NCBI GenBank assembly: GCA_036497785.1
Contig: DASXIW010000213.1
Location: 1-20,050, forward strand
Direction: 5' to 3'
Source of the DNA: DASXIW01 sp036497785
Lineage (GTDB): Bacteria > Pseudomonadota > Alphaproteobacteria > Acetobacterales > Acetobacteraceae
Length of the DNA: 20,050 nucleotides
The notes below the pieces were generated by a model, which searched no databases, had not been told where the DNA came from, and saw only the letters and a program-made list of their open reading frames with translations. Numbering within the stretch: position 1 is the stretch's first letter; every line of letters begins with the position of its first letter. Made by a program: the position numbers and the translations under genes. Below are positions 1-7,731 of the stretch, one piece after another.

Positions 1-409
1 CCAGCAACTGGCCGATGGGGAAACGCTCGCCATCGGCGAATAAATGGTCGAATTGGCGGCCATCGGCAATGAAGCCGGGTTCGGCGTTGAACAGGGTACG
101 GAACACCTCCTGCACCCGGGCGATCTGCTCGCCTATGGCGATCCGCCCGCCAATATGCTGCTGCAGATAGGGGGCGCCTGACAGATGGTCGGCATGGACA
201 TGCGTCTCCAGCAGCCAGTCCACCACAAGGTCCTGACAGATCACGGCTTCGGCCACGCGATCGGCGGCTTCCGTGCCGGTGCGGCCAGAAGCGGCGTCGA
301 AATCCAGCACCGGATCGATCACTGCGGCATGCCGGGTCGCCGAATCGGCGACCAGATAGGTGATGGTGTTGGTTGCCGCATCGAAGAACGGCGTGACATC
401 AGGGCGCAT
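1..409 (-). CDS. MBL-fold metallo-hydrolase, persulfide dioxygenase (ETHE1/Blh) type, 3' end outside window
   Basis: I translated the minus strand from the ATG at 409-407; about 136 residues are visible and the gene runs off the left edge. The protein begins MRPDVTPFFD and carries the metal-binding motif of the metallo-beta-lactamase fold, THVHADHLSGAPYL, with His70, His72, Asp74 and His75 as predicted ligands. The start of the protein (a short N-terminus, then a TNTITYLV-type first strand and IDPVLDFD) and the wording of this motif match the ETHE1/Blh branch. Its members oxidise glutathione persulfide to sulfite, or act beside the BigR regulator in sulfide detoxification. A GGGAG ribosome site lies about 7 nt before the ATG. 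The fold is certain; the exact reaction is inferred from family resemblance, because the C-terminal half is outside the window. A glyoxalase II-like role is the main alternative. It is divergent from the aminotransferase operon. Confidence 0.9.
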   Translation of the reverse strand, partial: MRPDVTPFFDAATNTITYLVADSATRHAAVIDPVLDFDAASGRTGTEAADRVAEAVICQDLVVDWLLETHVHADHLSGAPYLQQHIGGRIAIGEQIARVQEVFRTLFNAEPGFIADGRQFDHLFADGERFPIGQLL

Positions 410-428
410 GAGACAACTCCCGAGGCAT

Positions 429-456
429 GATGTGCGCAAACCTATATAAGCACATC
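429..456. promoter_or_regulatory. Inverted repeat (possible operator/promoter) upstream of the MBL-fold gene
   Basis: A perfect 7-nt inverted repeat, GATGTGC (429-435) and GCACATC (450-456), flanks a 14-nt A/T-rich core that contains TATATA. The core is the most A/T-rich spot in a G/C-rich divergent intergenic region of about 157 bases. On the minus strand TATATA could serve as a -10 element for the MBL gene. I see no convincing -35 at 16-18 nt; a TTGCCA is about 21 nt away. An ArsR-family (BigR-like) or other dimeric repressor is an inference from the gene family only. Confidence 0.45.
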
Positions 457-554
457 CCGCGCCGGGCAGTGGCAATTCATGAGCACGCCCTCGCACGCCC
501 CCCGGCCCGGTATGGACGCGCGGCGCGAGCGGGCGTTAAATGATTCGATACGCT

Positions 555-559
555 GGAGG
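555..559 (+). promoter_or_regulatory. Shine-Dalgarno GGAGG that fixes the aminotransferase start
   Basis: GGAGG lies 7 nt before the ATG at 567. An upstream in-frame ATG at 540 has no comparable site and would add nine residues unlike the family, so 567 is taken as the start. Confidence 0.75.
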
Positions 560-566
560 AAAAGCC

Positions 567-1751
567 ATGCCCGACACGATTGTTGCGCCTCCGGTCCTGG
601 GGCATGCGGTTCGCCATGAATGGGCGCTGGACTGGGATTATCTGACGGTCAATCACGGCTCGTTCGGTGCCTCGCCGAAGATTGTCCTCGCCGTCCAGGA
701 TGAGTGGCGCCGCCAGCTTGAGGCGCAGCCCAGCCGGTTCATGCGCCTGGTCCTGCCGGATGCGCTGCGCGATGCAGCCGGGCGCCTCGCCGCCTTCATG
801 GGCGGCGGCGCCGGGAATCTGGCGTTTGTCGAGAACGCCACGACCGGTTGCAACGCCGTACTGCGCTCGCTCGACCTGCGCGCGGGCGATGAGATCGTGG
901 TGCTGTCGCATGTTTATGGCGCGGTGCGGAACACGGTACGCTACGTGACTGAACGGGCCGGCGGCAGGCTGGTGGAAGCCGCGGTGCCCTTCCCGCACCC
1001 TGAGGCGGATGCCATCGTCGCCAGCGTGGCCGCTGCCATCACCCCGCGCACGCGGCTCGCGGTGCTGGATCATATCACCTCCAAAAGCGCATTGGTGCTG
1101 CCGATCAAGCGGATGATCGCCGCCTGCCACGCGGCCGGCGTGCCGGTTCTGGTCGACGGGGCGCACGCGCCGGGGCAGGTGGCGCTCGATCTGCCCGATC
1201 TCAATGCGGATTGGTATGTCGGCAATTGCCACAAATGGCTGATGGCACCGAAGGGCTGCGGCTTCCTCTATGCCCGGCCGGATCGCCAGGACGGCATCCA
1301 TCCGGTGACGATCTCGCACGGCTATACCAAGGGTTTCCTTGCCGAGTTCGACTGGACCGGAACCTGGGACCCAAGCGCCTATCTCGCCGTCACCGCCGCC
1401 ATCGACTTCCATCATCGTCTTGGCGGCGCCGCCCTGCGTCACCGCAACGCAGGACTTGCGGCCGAGGCGGCGGCGATGGTGGCGGGCCGGCTGGGCACGG
1501 AGACGGCGGGGGGCAACGAACTCGCGGGCTCGATGAGCCTGGTGCGGCTGCCCGTGTCCGGCCCGATCAGCGAGGAACGCGCCCTGGCGCTGCGGGTCGA
1601 CATGCTGAAGGCCGGCACCGATGTGCCGCTGCACGCCCAGGCCGGCGCGATCTGGCTGCGCCTGTCCGCCCAGGCTTATAACGAGATGACGGATTACCAG
1701 AAGCTGGCGGACCTGGTTCAGACGGTCCTCGACGCCGAACGCGCCGCGTAA
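567..1751 (+). CDS. PLP-dependent aminotransferase class V-fold enzyme, isopenicillin-N-epimerase-like
   Basis: This is a 394-residue fold-type I PLP enzyme. The N-terminal segment YLTVNHGSFGASP and the phosphate-binding region FVENATTGCNAVLRS (about 88-102) are typical of the CefD-like branch of class V. The cofactor aspartate sits in VDGAHAPGQ (Asp197, His200), and the Schiff-base lysine is Lys223 in GNCHKWLMAPKGCGFLY. Length is normal and there is no signal peptide, so it is cytosolic. Relatives include isopenicillin N epimerase, ergothioneine-pathway EgtE-like lyases and cysteine-desulfurase-like proteins, and the family name does not predict the substrate. It is the first gene of an operon with a peptide-type importer 25 nt downstream, which suggests it works on an amino-group-containing compound that the importer brings in. 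It ends in TAA. The family is certain; the substrate is unknown. Confidence 0.9.
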   Translation: MPDTIVAPPVLGHAVRHEWALDWDYLTVNHGSFGASPKIVLAVQDEWRRQLEAQPSRFMRLVLPDALRDAAGRLAAFMGGGAGNLAFVENATTGCNAVLRSLDLRAGDEIVVLSHVYGAVRNTVRYVTERAGGRLVEAAVPFPHPEADAIVASVAAAITPRTRLAVLDHITSKSALVLPIKRMIAACHAAGVPVLVDGAHAPGQVALDLPDLNADWYVGNCHKWLMAPKGCGFLYARPDRQDGIHPVTISHGYTKGFLAEFDWTGTWDPSAYLAVTAAIDFHHRLGGAALRHRNAGLAAEAAAMVAGRLGTETAGGNELAGSMSLVRLPVSGPISEERALALRVDMLKAGTDVPLHAQAGAIWLRLSAQAYNEMTDYQKLADLVQTVLDAERAA

Positions 1752-1776
1752 CGGCATCCATCGGAGATCCCAGCAC

Positions 1777-3354
1777 ATGACATTTCCCAGCCTGTCCCGT
1801 CGTGCGGCTCTCGCGGGGCTCGGAGCCATCGGCCTCGCGGCCCGTGCCCGCGCCCAGGCTTCCGGCACAAGGCCGAACATTGTCCTCGCGGTGCAGGAAA
1901 ACCCCGATCTGCTGGACCCGTTCCTGGTAATCAGCAATGTTGCCTACCGCGTTCAGGACAATATCTACGACTATCTGATCGCCACCGATTATCTGCACGA
2001 CCTGAAACAAGGCCCGATGCTGGCCACGGAATGGCATCGCACCGACGACCTGACGCTGGAATTCACCCTGCGTCAGGGCGTGAAGTTCCATGATGGCAGC
2101 GAGATGACGGCCGAGGACGTCGCCTTCACCTTCGGCCCCGAGCGCATGCTGTCGCCGCAATCGCGCGGCTATGCCCCCAGCCGCCCGTTCCTGGGCACGA
2201 TCGACCGGGCCGAAGTGATCGGGCCGTACAAGGTGCGCATCCTCACCAAACAGCCGGACCCGCTGATCGAACGCCGTCTGGCCGGCTGGGGGGCGCAGAT
2301 CGTCAGCAAGAAGGCCTTCCTTGCCGCCAAGGACTGGGATGCCTGGGGCCGTGCGCCGGTGGGCACCGGGCCGTACAAGGTGAGCCAGCTGAAGGGTGGC
2401 GAGTCGATTCTGCTCACCGCGCATGATGATTACTGGGCCGGCAGGCCGCCCGCCGCCTCGATCAAGTTTCAGATCGTGCCGGAGATCGCGGCGCGCATGG
2501 CGGGCCTGTCCGCCGGCGATTACGACCTGATCACCGAAGTGCCGCCGGACCAGTTCAAGACGGTGGAGAGCGACCCCAATCTGCAGGTGGTGGGCGGCCC
2601 GATTCTGAACCATCGTGTGTTGCTCTACGACAAGTTCAATCCGCAACTCGCCGATGTGCATGTGCGCCGCGCGCTCAGTCTCGCCATCGACCGGCAATTG
2701 CTGGTCGACACGTTCTGGCAAGGCCGCGTGACCGTGACGCACAGCATGCAGCTGCCGTCCTTCGGCGCGCTGTACAACCCGGACCGCCCGATCCCCGCCT
2801 TCGATCCCGATCGCGCGCGAGCGGAACTGAAGCTGTCGAAATACGACGGCACCGTCATCCCCTACCGGGTGATCGGCAGTGACTATTATCCAAACGAGGT
2901 CGCCACCGCCCAGGCCCTGATCGGGATGTGGAAAGATGTCGGCATCAACGTCGAACTGGTGTTGAAGGAGAATTTCGCCCAGGTGTTTCAGCCGCCCGGT
3001 CGTGGCATCTGCAATACCTCGGACACGGCACTCTATCCCGATCCGGTCAGCGAGCTCTGGCGCCGCTACGGCAAGGACAGCACGTTGCAGGTGCAGTACA
3101 AATTCTGGTCGGACGACGAATTCAACGCACTCGGCCCAACGCTCGTCGCCAACCTCGATCCGAAGGCGCGCTACACCGCTTTTCAGAAGATGCTCGACAT
3201 CTACGACAATGATGACCCGCCGGGCACCGTGCTGCACACCGTGGGCATGTTCTACGCCGAGCATAAAAGCCTGCACTGGCTTGCCTATCCCGTCGAACAC
3301 ATGGATTTCCGCAAGGACGCCTTTTCCGCCCCGCCGGCTGCCCGCAAGGCGTGA
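1777..3354 (+). CDS. ABC transporter substrate-binding protein, family 5 (peptide/nickel/opine type)
   Basis: This 525-residue periplasmic receptor belongs to the DppA/OppA family (SBP_bac_5). The leader has a twin-arginine-like SRRAALAG followed by a hydrophobic stretch and a likely cleavage site near ARAQA, around residue 27. Family landmarks are ENPDLLDPF near the mature N-terminus, LEFTLRQGVKFHDGSEMTAEDVAFTF (about residues 88-113), GTGPYKV in the middle and VRRALSLAIDRQ (about 298-309). It captures the ligand and delivers it to the two permeases encoded downstream. Ligands of this family include di/oligopeptides, nickel, heme, opines and oligosaccharides, and I cannot choose among them from sequence. 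A weak CGGAG lies 10 nt before the ATG. Its TGA stop overlaps the GTG start of the ATPase gene. Confidence 0.95.
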   Translation: MTFPSLSRRAALAGLGAIGLAARARAQASGTRPNIVLAVQENPDLLDPFLVISNVAYRVQDNIYDYLIATDYLHDLKQGPMLATEWHRTDDLTLEFTLRQGVKFHDGSEMTAEDVAFTFGPERMLSPQSRGYAPSRPFLGTIDRAEVIGPYKVRILTKQPDPLIERRLAGWGAQIVSKKAFLAAKDWDAWGRAPVGTGPYKVSQLKGGESILLTAHDDYWAGRPPAASIKFQIVPEIAARMAGLSAGDYDLITEVPPDQFKTVESDPNLQVVGGPILNHRVLLYDKFNPQLADVHVRRALSLAIDRQLLVDTFWQGRVTVTHSMQLPSFGALYNPDRPIPAFDPDRARAELKLSKYDGTVIPYRVIGSDYYPNEVATAQALIGMWKDVGINVELVLKENFAQVFQPPGRGICNTSDTALYPDPVSELWRRYGKDSTLQVQYKFWSDDEFNALGPTLVANLDPKARYTAFQKMLDIYDNDDPPGTVLHTVGMFYAEHKSLHWLAYPVEHMDFRKDAFSAPPAARKA

Positions 3355-5186
3355 GCGCCTCGGCGTTCACCATGCCGGCGGCCCGTGCCGTGCCGCCGCT
3401 GCTCAGCGTCATCGGCCTGACCATCCGCTTCCACACGCCCGAAGGCGTGGTGGACGCGGTGTCCGGTGTCGATCTGGAGGTGCGCCCCGGCGAAATGCTC
3501 GGGCTTGTCGGCGAGAGCGGCAGCGGCAAAAGCGCGAGCTGCCTCGCGATCATGGGATTGCAGGATCCGCGCGCCGAAATCTCCGGCGATCTCCGCTTCC
3601 AGGGCAGTGCAATCCAGGCCGATGCCGCCGGGCTGCGCGGCCGCTCCATCGGCATGATCTTCCAGGAGCCGCGCGCCTCGCTGGACCCCGTGCGCCGCAT
3701 CGGCAGCCAGTTGCGGGAAGTGCTGGCGCTGCACCGTCCGGATCTGGATGCGCGCGCCGCCCTGGCCGAAGCCGCCGGCCTGCTGCGCCGCGTTGGCCTG
3801 CCCGCGCCGGAACGGCAACTGGCTGCCTATCCGCACGAGATTTCCGGCGGCATGGCCCAGCGCGTGGCCATCGCGCTGGCCATCGCCAGCGGCCCGAAGC
3901 TGCTGCTGGCGGATGAGCCGACCACGGCCCTGGACGTCACCGTGCAAGCCCAGGTGCTGGAATTGCTCGCCCGCCTGCGCGACGAGACCGGCATGGCCGT
4001 GGTGCTGGTGACGCATGATCTCGGTATCGTCGCCCAATATGCCGACCGGGTCGTGGTGATGCGCCGCGGCCGGGTGGTGGAACAGGCGCCCGTGCACGAG
4101 CTGTTCGCCCGCCCGGCCCATGACTACACCCGCCAGCTCCTCGCCGCCCTGCCCCGCTCCGAAGCCGCCGCCGCCGACCACGCCCCTGCCCCGCAACTGC
4201 CGCAGCCGCTGCTGCGCGTGGACGGCCTCACCCGGCACTTCGCCCAGCGCCGCGCCATGTTCCGCCGGCCCACCGCAGCTTTGCGCGCGGTGGACGGCGT
4301 GTCGTTCACCATCGCTGCGGGCGAGACGCTGGCCGTGGTCGGCGAGAGTGGCTGCGGCAAATCCACCATCGCCCTGATGGTCGCGGGCCTGCTCGGCATG
4401 ACGTCCGGAAAGATAGGTTTCGCCGGCCACGACCTCGGCGCCATGGCGCCCAAACAGCGCCGCATTTTGCGTCGCGAATTGCAAATCGTTCTGCAGGATC
4501 CTGGAGAGGCTTTAGACCCGCGTTTATCCGTCTTTACGCAGGTTGAGGAGGCGCTGCTGATCCACCGGATCGGCGGCGCCAGCGCGCAGCGGCGCGAGAC
4601 GGTGGTCCGCACTCTGGCGGCCGTCGGGCTGGATTCCTGGGTGCTGGATCGTCGCCCCCACGAAATCAGCGGCGGCCAGCGCCAGCGCGTCTCGCTCGCC
4701 CGCGCTTTGGTGCTGCAACCGCGCATGCTGGTGCTGGACGAGCCGACCTCGGCGCTGGACGTCTCCATCCAGGCCCAGGTGATCGAGTTGCTCGGCCGAC
4801 TGCAGCGTGAGCGGAACCTCGCTTATTTGTTCATCAGCCACGATCTCAGGCTGGTCTCCCGCGTCGCCGACCGTGTGGCCGTGGTGTACCTCGGCCGGAT
4901 CGTGGAGACGGCGGACACCGCCCGGCTGTTTGCAGCGCCGCGCCATCCCTATACCCAGGCGCTGCTCTCCGCCGTGCCGGAGCCGGACCCGGAGCAGCGT
5001 GGCCGCGCCCGTATCCTGCTGCCCGGCGAGCCGCCCAGCCCCGCCGCCATTATCACTGGCTGCCGCTTCCGCCAGCGCTGCGCGATCGCCCGGCCGGTCT
5101 GTGCCGTGGAAGACCCGCAACTCGCCGCGCCGCCGGACGGCGCCGGTGAGCAGGTCGCCTGCCATGTCGTGCAAGGGAGAAGTTGA
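3351..5186 (+). CDS. Fused double-ATPase of a peptide-type ABC importer (DppD-DppF fusion)
   Basis: This 611-residue protein has two complete nucleotide-binding domains in tandem. Domain 1 has Walker A GESGSGKS (54-61), signature ISGGMAQR (164-171) and Walker B LLLADEP (184-190). Domain 2, from about residue 280, has GESGCGKST, ISGGQRQRVSLARAL and MLVLDEPTSALD. The C-terminus carries the oligopeptide/dipeptide transporter tail, GEPPSPAAIITGCRFRQRCA, with cysteines in the usual places. Separate DppD and DppF proteins do this job in most importers; fused versions (YejF/GsiA-like) are also common. It sits on the inner face of the membrane and powers the two permeases encoded next. I use the GTG at 3351 because it overlaps the receptor's TGA by 4 nt (GTGA), which suggests translational coupling. 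An in-frame ATG at 3372 is the alternative and would remove seven residues. Confidence 0.95.
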   Translation: MSASAFTMPAARAVPPLLSVIGLTIRFHTPEGVVDAVSGVDLEVRPGEMLGLVGESGSGKSASCLAIMGLQDPRAEISGDLRFQGSAIQADAAGLRGRSIGMIFQEPRASLDPVRRIGSQLREVLALHRPDLDARAALAEAAGLLRRVGLPAPERQLAAYPHEISGGMAQRVAIALAIASGPKLLLADEPTTALDVTVQAQVLELLARLRDETGMAVVLVTHDLGIVAQYADRVVVMRRGRVVEQAPVHELFARPAHDYTRQLLAALPRSEAAAADHAPAPQLPQPLLRVDGLTRHFAQRRAMFRRPTAALRAVDGVSFTIAAGETLAVVGESGCGKSTIALMVAGLLGMTSGKIGFAGHDLGAMAPKQRRILRRELQIVLQDPGEALDPRLSVFTQVEEALLIHRIGGASAQRRETVVRTLAAVGLDSWVLDRRPHEISGGQRQRVSLARALVLQPRMLVLDEPTSALDVSIQAQVIELLGRLQRERNLAYLFISHDLRLVSRVADRVAVVYLGRIVETADTARLFAAPRHPYTQALLSAVPEPDPEQRGRARILLPGEPPSPAAIITGCRFRQRCAIARPVCAVEDPQLAAPPDGAGEQVACHVVQGRS

Positions 5187-6121
5187 TGGGCGGCATGCTC
5201 ATCCTGCGCAAATTGTTGCGCGCGCTGCTGACGCTTTGGATCGTGGTCACGCTCACGTTCGTCGTGCTGCGCTCCTCCGGCGATCCCGCCATCGTCATCC
5301 TCGGCACGGACGCCACACCGCAGATGATCGCGCAGTTCCATCACGCCTGGGGCCTGGATCGGCCGCTGCCCGTGCAATACGCGAGCTATATCGCGCATAT
5401 CCTGCATGGCGATTTCGGCGATTCCTTCCTCGATGGCCGGCCCGCGCTGACGGTGGTGGCCGAGCGGCTGCCGAACTCGCTGGAACTGGCTAGCCTCGGC
5501 TTCGTGCTGATGCTCGCCATCGGCATCCCGGCCGGCGTGTTCGCGGCATTGCATCGCGGCCGCATGCTGGACCGGCTGGTGGTGACCGGGGCGGTTCTGG
5601 GCCATAGCGTGCCCAGCTTCTTCCTGGCCATCCTGCTGATCCTGCTGCTGTCCGTGCGCTGGCACGTGCTGCCCAGCGGCGGCGCGGACAGCCCGTCCGC
5701 CATCATCATGCCAGCCATTACCATCGCTGCCGGGGGCGCCGGCGTGATCGCGCGCTTCACCCGGGCGGCCATGCTGGACGCGCTGCGCCAGCCCTTTGTA
5801 CGCGCCATGCTGGCACGTGGCATGGACTGGCCGCGCACGATCCGCGCCCATGTGATGCCCAACGCGGCCATTCCCACACTGACCATGATCGGCTTCCTGC
5901 TCGGCGGCCTTGTGGCCGGCTCCATCATCACCGAGACGGTGTTCGCCTGGCCCGGCATCGGCCGGCTGATCATCACTTCGGTCGCGCGCCGGGATCTTGC
6001 CGTGGTGCAATGCATCGTGCTGCTGATCGCGACCACGATGGTGCTCGCGAACCTTACCGTCGATCTTCTCTATGTGCTGCTAGACCCGCGCATGCGGGGT
6101 GCGGCCAAGGAGGACCGATGA
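5186..6121 (+). CDS. ABC transporter permease, DppB/OppB type
   Basis: This is a 311-residue inner-membrane protein with about six hydrophobic segments, starting with a membrane helix at roughly residues 8-30 (LLRALLTLWIVVTLTFVVLR). It has the family markers WGLDRPLPVQY, GDFGDSF and the cytoplasmic coupling (EAA) loop around residues 200-240, RARGMDWP-like with ARGMDWPRTIRAHVMPNAAIP, and ends in a TETVFAWPGIGRL segment. It forms half of the translocation pore with the DppC-type partner. The ATG at 5186 shares one base with the previous stop (TGATG) and follows an AAGGGAG ribosome site. A TTG one codon earlier (5183) is possible but less likely. Confidence 0.93.
   Translation: MGGMLILRKLLRALLTLWIVVTLTFVVLRSSGDPAIVILGTDATPQMIAQFHHAWGLDRPLPVQYASYIAHILHGDFGDSFLDGRPALTVVAERLPNSLELASLGFVLMLAIGIPAGVFAALHRGRMLDRLVVTGAVLGHSVPSFFLAILLILLLSVRWHVLPSGGADSPSAIIMPAITIAAGGAGVIARFTRAAMLDALRQPFVRAMLARGMDWPRTIRAHVMPNAAIPTLTMIGFLLGGLVAGSIITETVFAWPGIGRLIITSVARRDLAVVQCIVLLIATTMVLANLTVDLLYVLLDPRMRGAAKEDR
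6107..6114 (+). promoter_or_regulatory. Shine-Dalgarno AAGGAGGA that fixes the dppC-type start
   Basis: A near-perfect AAGGAGGA inside the end of the dppB-type gene lies just before the ATG at 6118. It selects that ATG over a longer in-frame extension reaching back to about 6010 inside the upstream gene. Confidence 0.75.
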
Positions 6122-6972
6122 GCGCCAGCGCAGCCGGCCGCGCCATCCGCCGCCGCTGGCCTTCGGTCATCGTGCTGGCCTTCATTTGGGTGGCGCTGTG
6201 CCTGCTGGTCACCGCCTTCGCCACGCAGCTTTCGCCGCACGACTACCAGGCGATGGATTTGCGCGCCCGGCTTGCCCCACCGGCAATGTTCGGGGGCACA
6301 TGGAATCACATGCTCGGCACGGACGAGCTCGGCCGCGACGTGTTGAGCCGCCTGCTCGCCTCCATTCGCGTCAGCCTGCTGGTGGCCCTGGCCGGCACCA
6401 TTATTGGTTCAACACTCGGCACCGCCCTTGGTTTTCTCGCGGCGCATTTCCGCGGCTGGTTCGACGATGCGGTGATGATGCTGGTGGACGCCCAGGCCGC
6501 CATCCCGTTCATCATCGTGGCGCTGACCGTCATCGCCTTCTTCGGCAACACGCTCACGCTGTTCGTGGTGGTGGTGGGGCTGTATGGCTGGCAGACCTAT
6601 GCCCGGCTGGCGCGGGGCATGGCCATGTCCATCACACGGCGCGGCTACATCAATGCCGTGGTCGCGCTCGGCGCCCAGCCCATGCGCGTGTATCTGCGCC
6701 ATATCCTGCCCAACATCGCCGGGGTGCTGATCGTCAACGCCACGATCGGCTTCCCCGAGGTGATCCTGCTGGAAACCGCGCTGAGCTTCCTGGGCCTGGG
6801 CATTCAGCCGCCGCTTTCCAGCCTCGGCAACATGCTCAGCTATGGGCGCAGCTATCTCGGCAATGCCTGGTGGATTGCGGTGCTGCCGGGCGTGGTGCTG
6901 TCGCTGACCACCCTCGCGGTCAGCCTGATCGGCGACTGGGTGCGCGACCGGTTGGACCCGACGCTGCGGTAG
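6118..6972 (+). CDS. ABC transporter permease, DppC/OppC type
   Basis: This is a 284-residue inner-membrane permease. The first helix (about residues 16-36) is followed by the periplasmic family signature LGTDELGRDVLSRLLASIR. Further hydrophobic helices follow, then the EAA coupling loop RGYINAVVALGAQPMRVYLRHILPN and the conserved LLETALSFLGLGIQPP segment, and it ends in GDWVRDRLDPTLR as usual for the family. It pairs with the upstream permease. The start at 6118 overlaps the previous stop by 4 nt (ATGA). It is the last gene of this operon and ends in TAG. The convergent livF-type gene stops only 9 nt further on, with no obvious intrinsic terminator between them. Confidence 0.95.
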   Translation: MSASAAGRAIRRRWPSVIVLAFIWVALCLLVTAFATQLSPHDYQAMDLRARLAPPAMFGGTWNHMLGTDELGRDVLSRLLASIRVSLLVALAGTIIGSTLGTALGFLAAHFRGWFDDAVMMLVDAQAAIPFIIVALTVIAFFGNTLTLFVVVVGLYGWQTYARLARGMAMSITRRGYINAVVALGAQPMRVYLRHILPNIAGVLIVNATIGFPEVILLETALSFLGLGIQPPLSSLGNMLSYGRSYLGNAWWIAVLPGVVLSLTTLAVSLIGDWVRDRLDPTLR

Positions 6973-6981
6973 CGCGTTCGG

Positions 6982-7731
6982 CTATACGTCGATCAGCGTT
7001 GTCGCATCCTGGCCGAAATAGGCCTGTTCCAGCCGATGCGGCAGGTTTGGCTCGTTCGCGTCGGCGGTCAGCACGATGCGGCCTTGTGCCAGCGCATAGA
7101 CGCGGTTCGCCACGGCCAGCGCCTTTTCGATCAATTGCTCCACCAGCAACACGGCCGTGCCGCCGGCCCGCAACTGCGTCAGCACGCTGAGAACCCGATC
7201 GACCAGCACGGGCGACAATCCGGCCGAGGGCTCGTCCAGCATCAGCAGGCGCGGGCGGCGCACCAGCCCTTGCGCCACCGCCAGCATCTGCTGCTGGCCG
7301 CCGCTGAGCGATCCGCCCAATTGGTGCCGCTTGGCCGCGATTTCCGGGAAATATTCCAGCGCTTCCTCGACCCGCGCCAGCCGCTCGCGGCGTGGCACAT
7401 CGAAGCCCGCCAGCAGCAGATTATCGTTCACGCTGCTGTGGTTGAACACGCGATGGCCTTCGATGACATGCACCAGCCCGGCACGCCCCGCCTCGCGCGG
7501 CCCGGTGCCGCGCAGCGACAAATCGCCGAAATGCGCCGTGCCGACCGTCCATGGCAGCAGGCCGGAGACGGCGCGCAGCAGCGTGGTCTTGCCCGCGCCG
7601 TTCGGTCCGAGCAGCGCCACCAGCTCGCCCGCGGTGATGTGCAGGCTCACGCCATGCAGCACCTCGACTTTTCCGTAACCGGCATGCAGGCCCTCTACGG
7701 TCAGCAGTTGCTCAGGCGCCGAGATAGGCAC
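6982..7731 (-). CDS. livF: Branched-chain-amino-acid-type ABC transporter ATPase (LivF type)
   Basis: This is a 249-residue single nucleotide-binding domain. Walker A is GPNGAGKT (42-49), followed by the LivF-type HVIEGHRVFNHSSV region, signature LSGGQQQML (142-150), Walker B LLMLDEPSAGLSP (Asp166-Glu167) and the LLVEQ switch. All catalytic motifs look intact. The protein supplies ATP hydrolysis together with the LivG half of the adjacent fusion. The start is GTG at 7731, which lies 20 nt inside the end of the livMG gene. A GGAGG at 7738-7742, itself within livMG codons, sits 6 nt upstream, indicating tight coupling. The real ligand of the transporter need not be a branched-chain amino acid. 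Confidence 0.93.
   Translation of the reverse strand: MPISAPEQLLTVEGLHAGYGKVEVLHGVSLHITAGELVALLGPNGAGKTTLLRAVSGLLPWTVGTAHFGDLSLRGTGPREAGRAGLVHVIEGHRVFNHSSVNDNLLLAGFDVPRRERLARVEEALEYFPEIAAKRHQLGGSLSGGQQQMLAVAQGLVRRPRLLMLDEPSAGLSPVLVDRVLSVLTQLRAGGTAVLLVEQLIEKALAVANRVYALAQGRIVLTADANEPNLPHRLEQAYFGQDATTLIDV

Noticed and set aside
185..430. Small plus-strand open frame opposite the MBL-fold gene
   Set aside because: It is the antisense of a conserved HxHxDH enzyme, without a ribosome site.
477..1937. Long minus-strand open frame opposite the aminotransferase gene
   Set aside because: It is a codon-bias shadow of a G/C-rich gene; the translation is rich in Arg, His, Gln and Gly with no domain, and the plus strand encodes a clear PLP enzyme.
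1567..3300. 577-codon minus-strand open frame opposite the family 5 receptor
   Set aside because: Its composition is that of an antisense shadow, and the plus-strand receptor is unambiguous.
6973..6981. Possible bidirectional terminator between the converging dppC- and livF-type genes
   Set aside because: Only 9 nt separate the stops, and I could find no hairpin with a U-tract on either strand.
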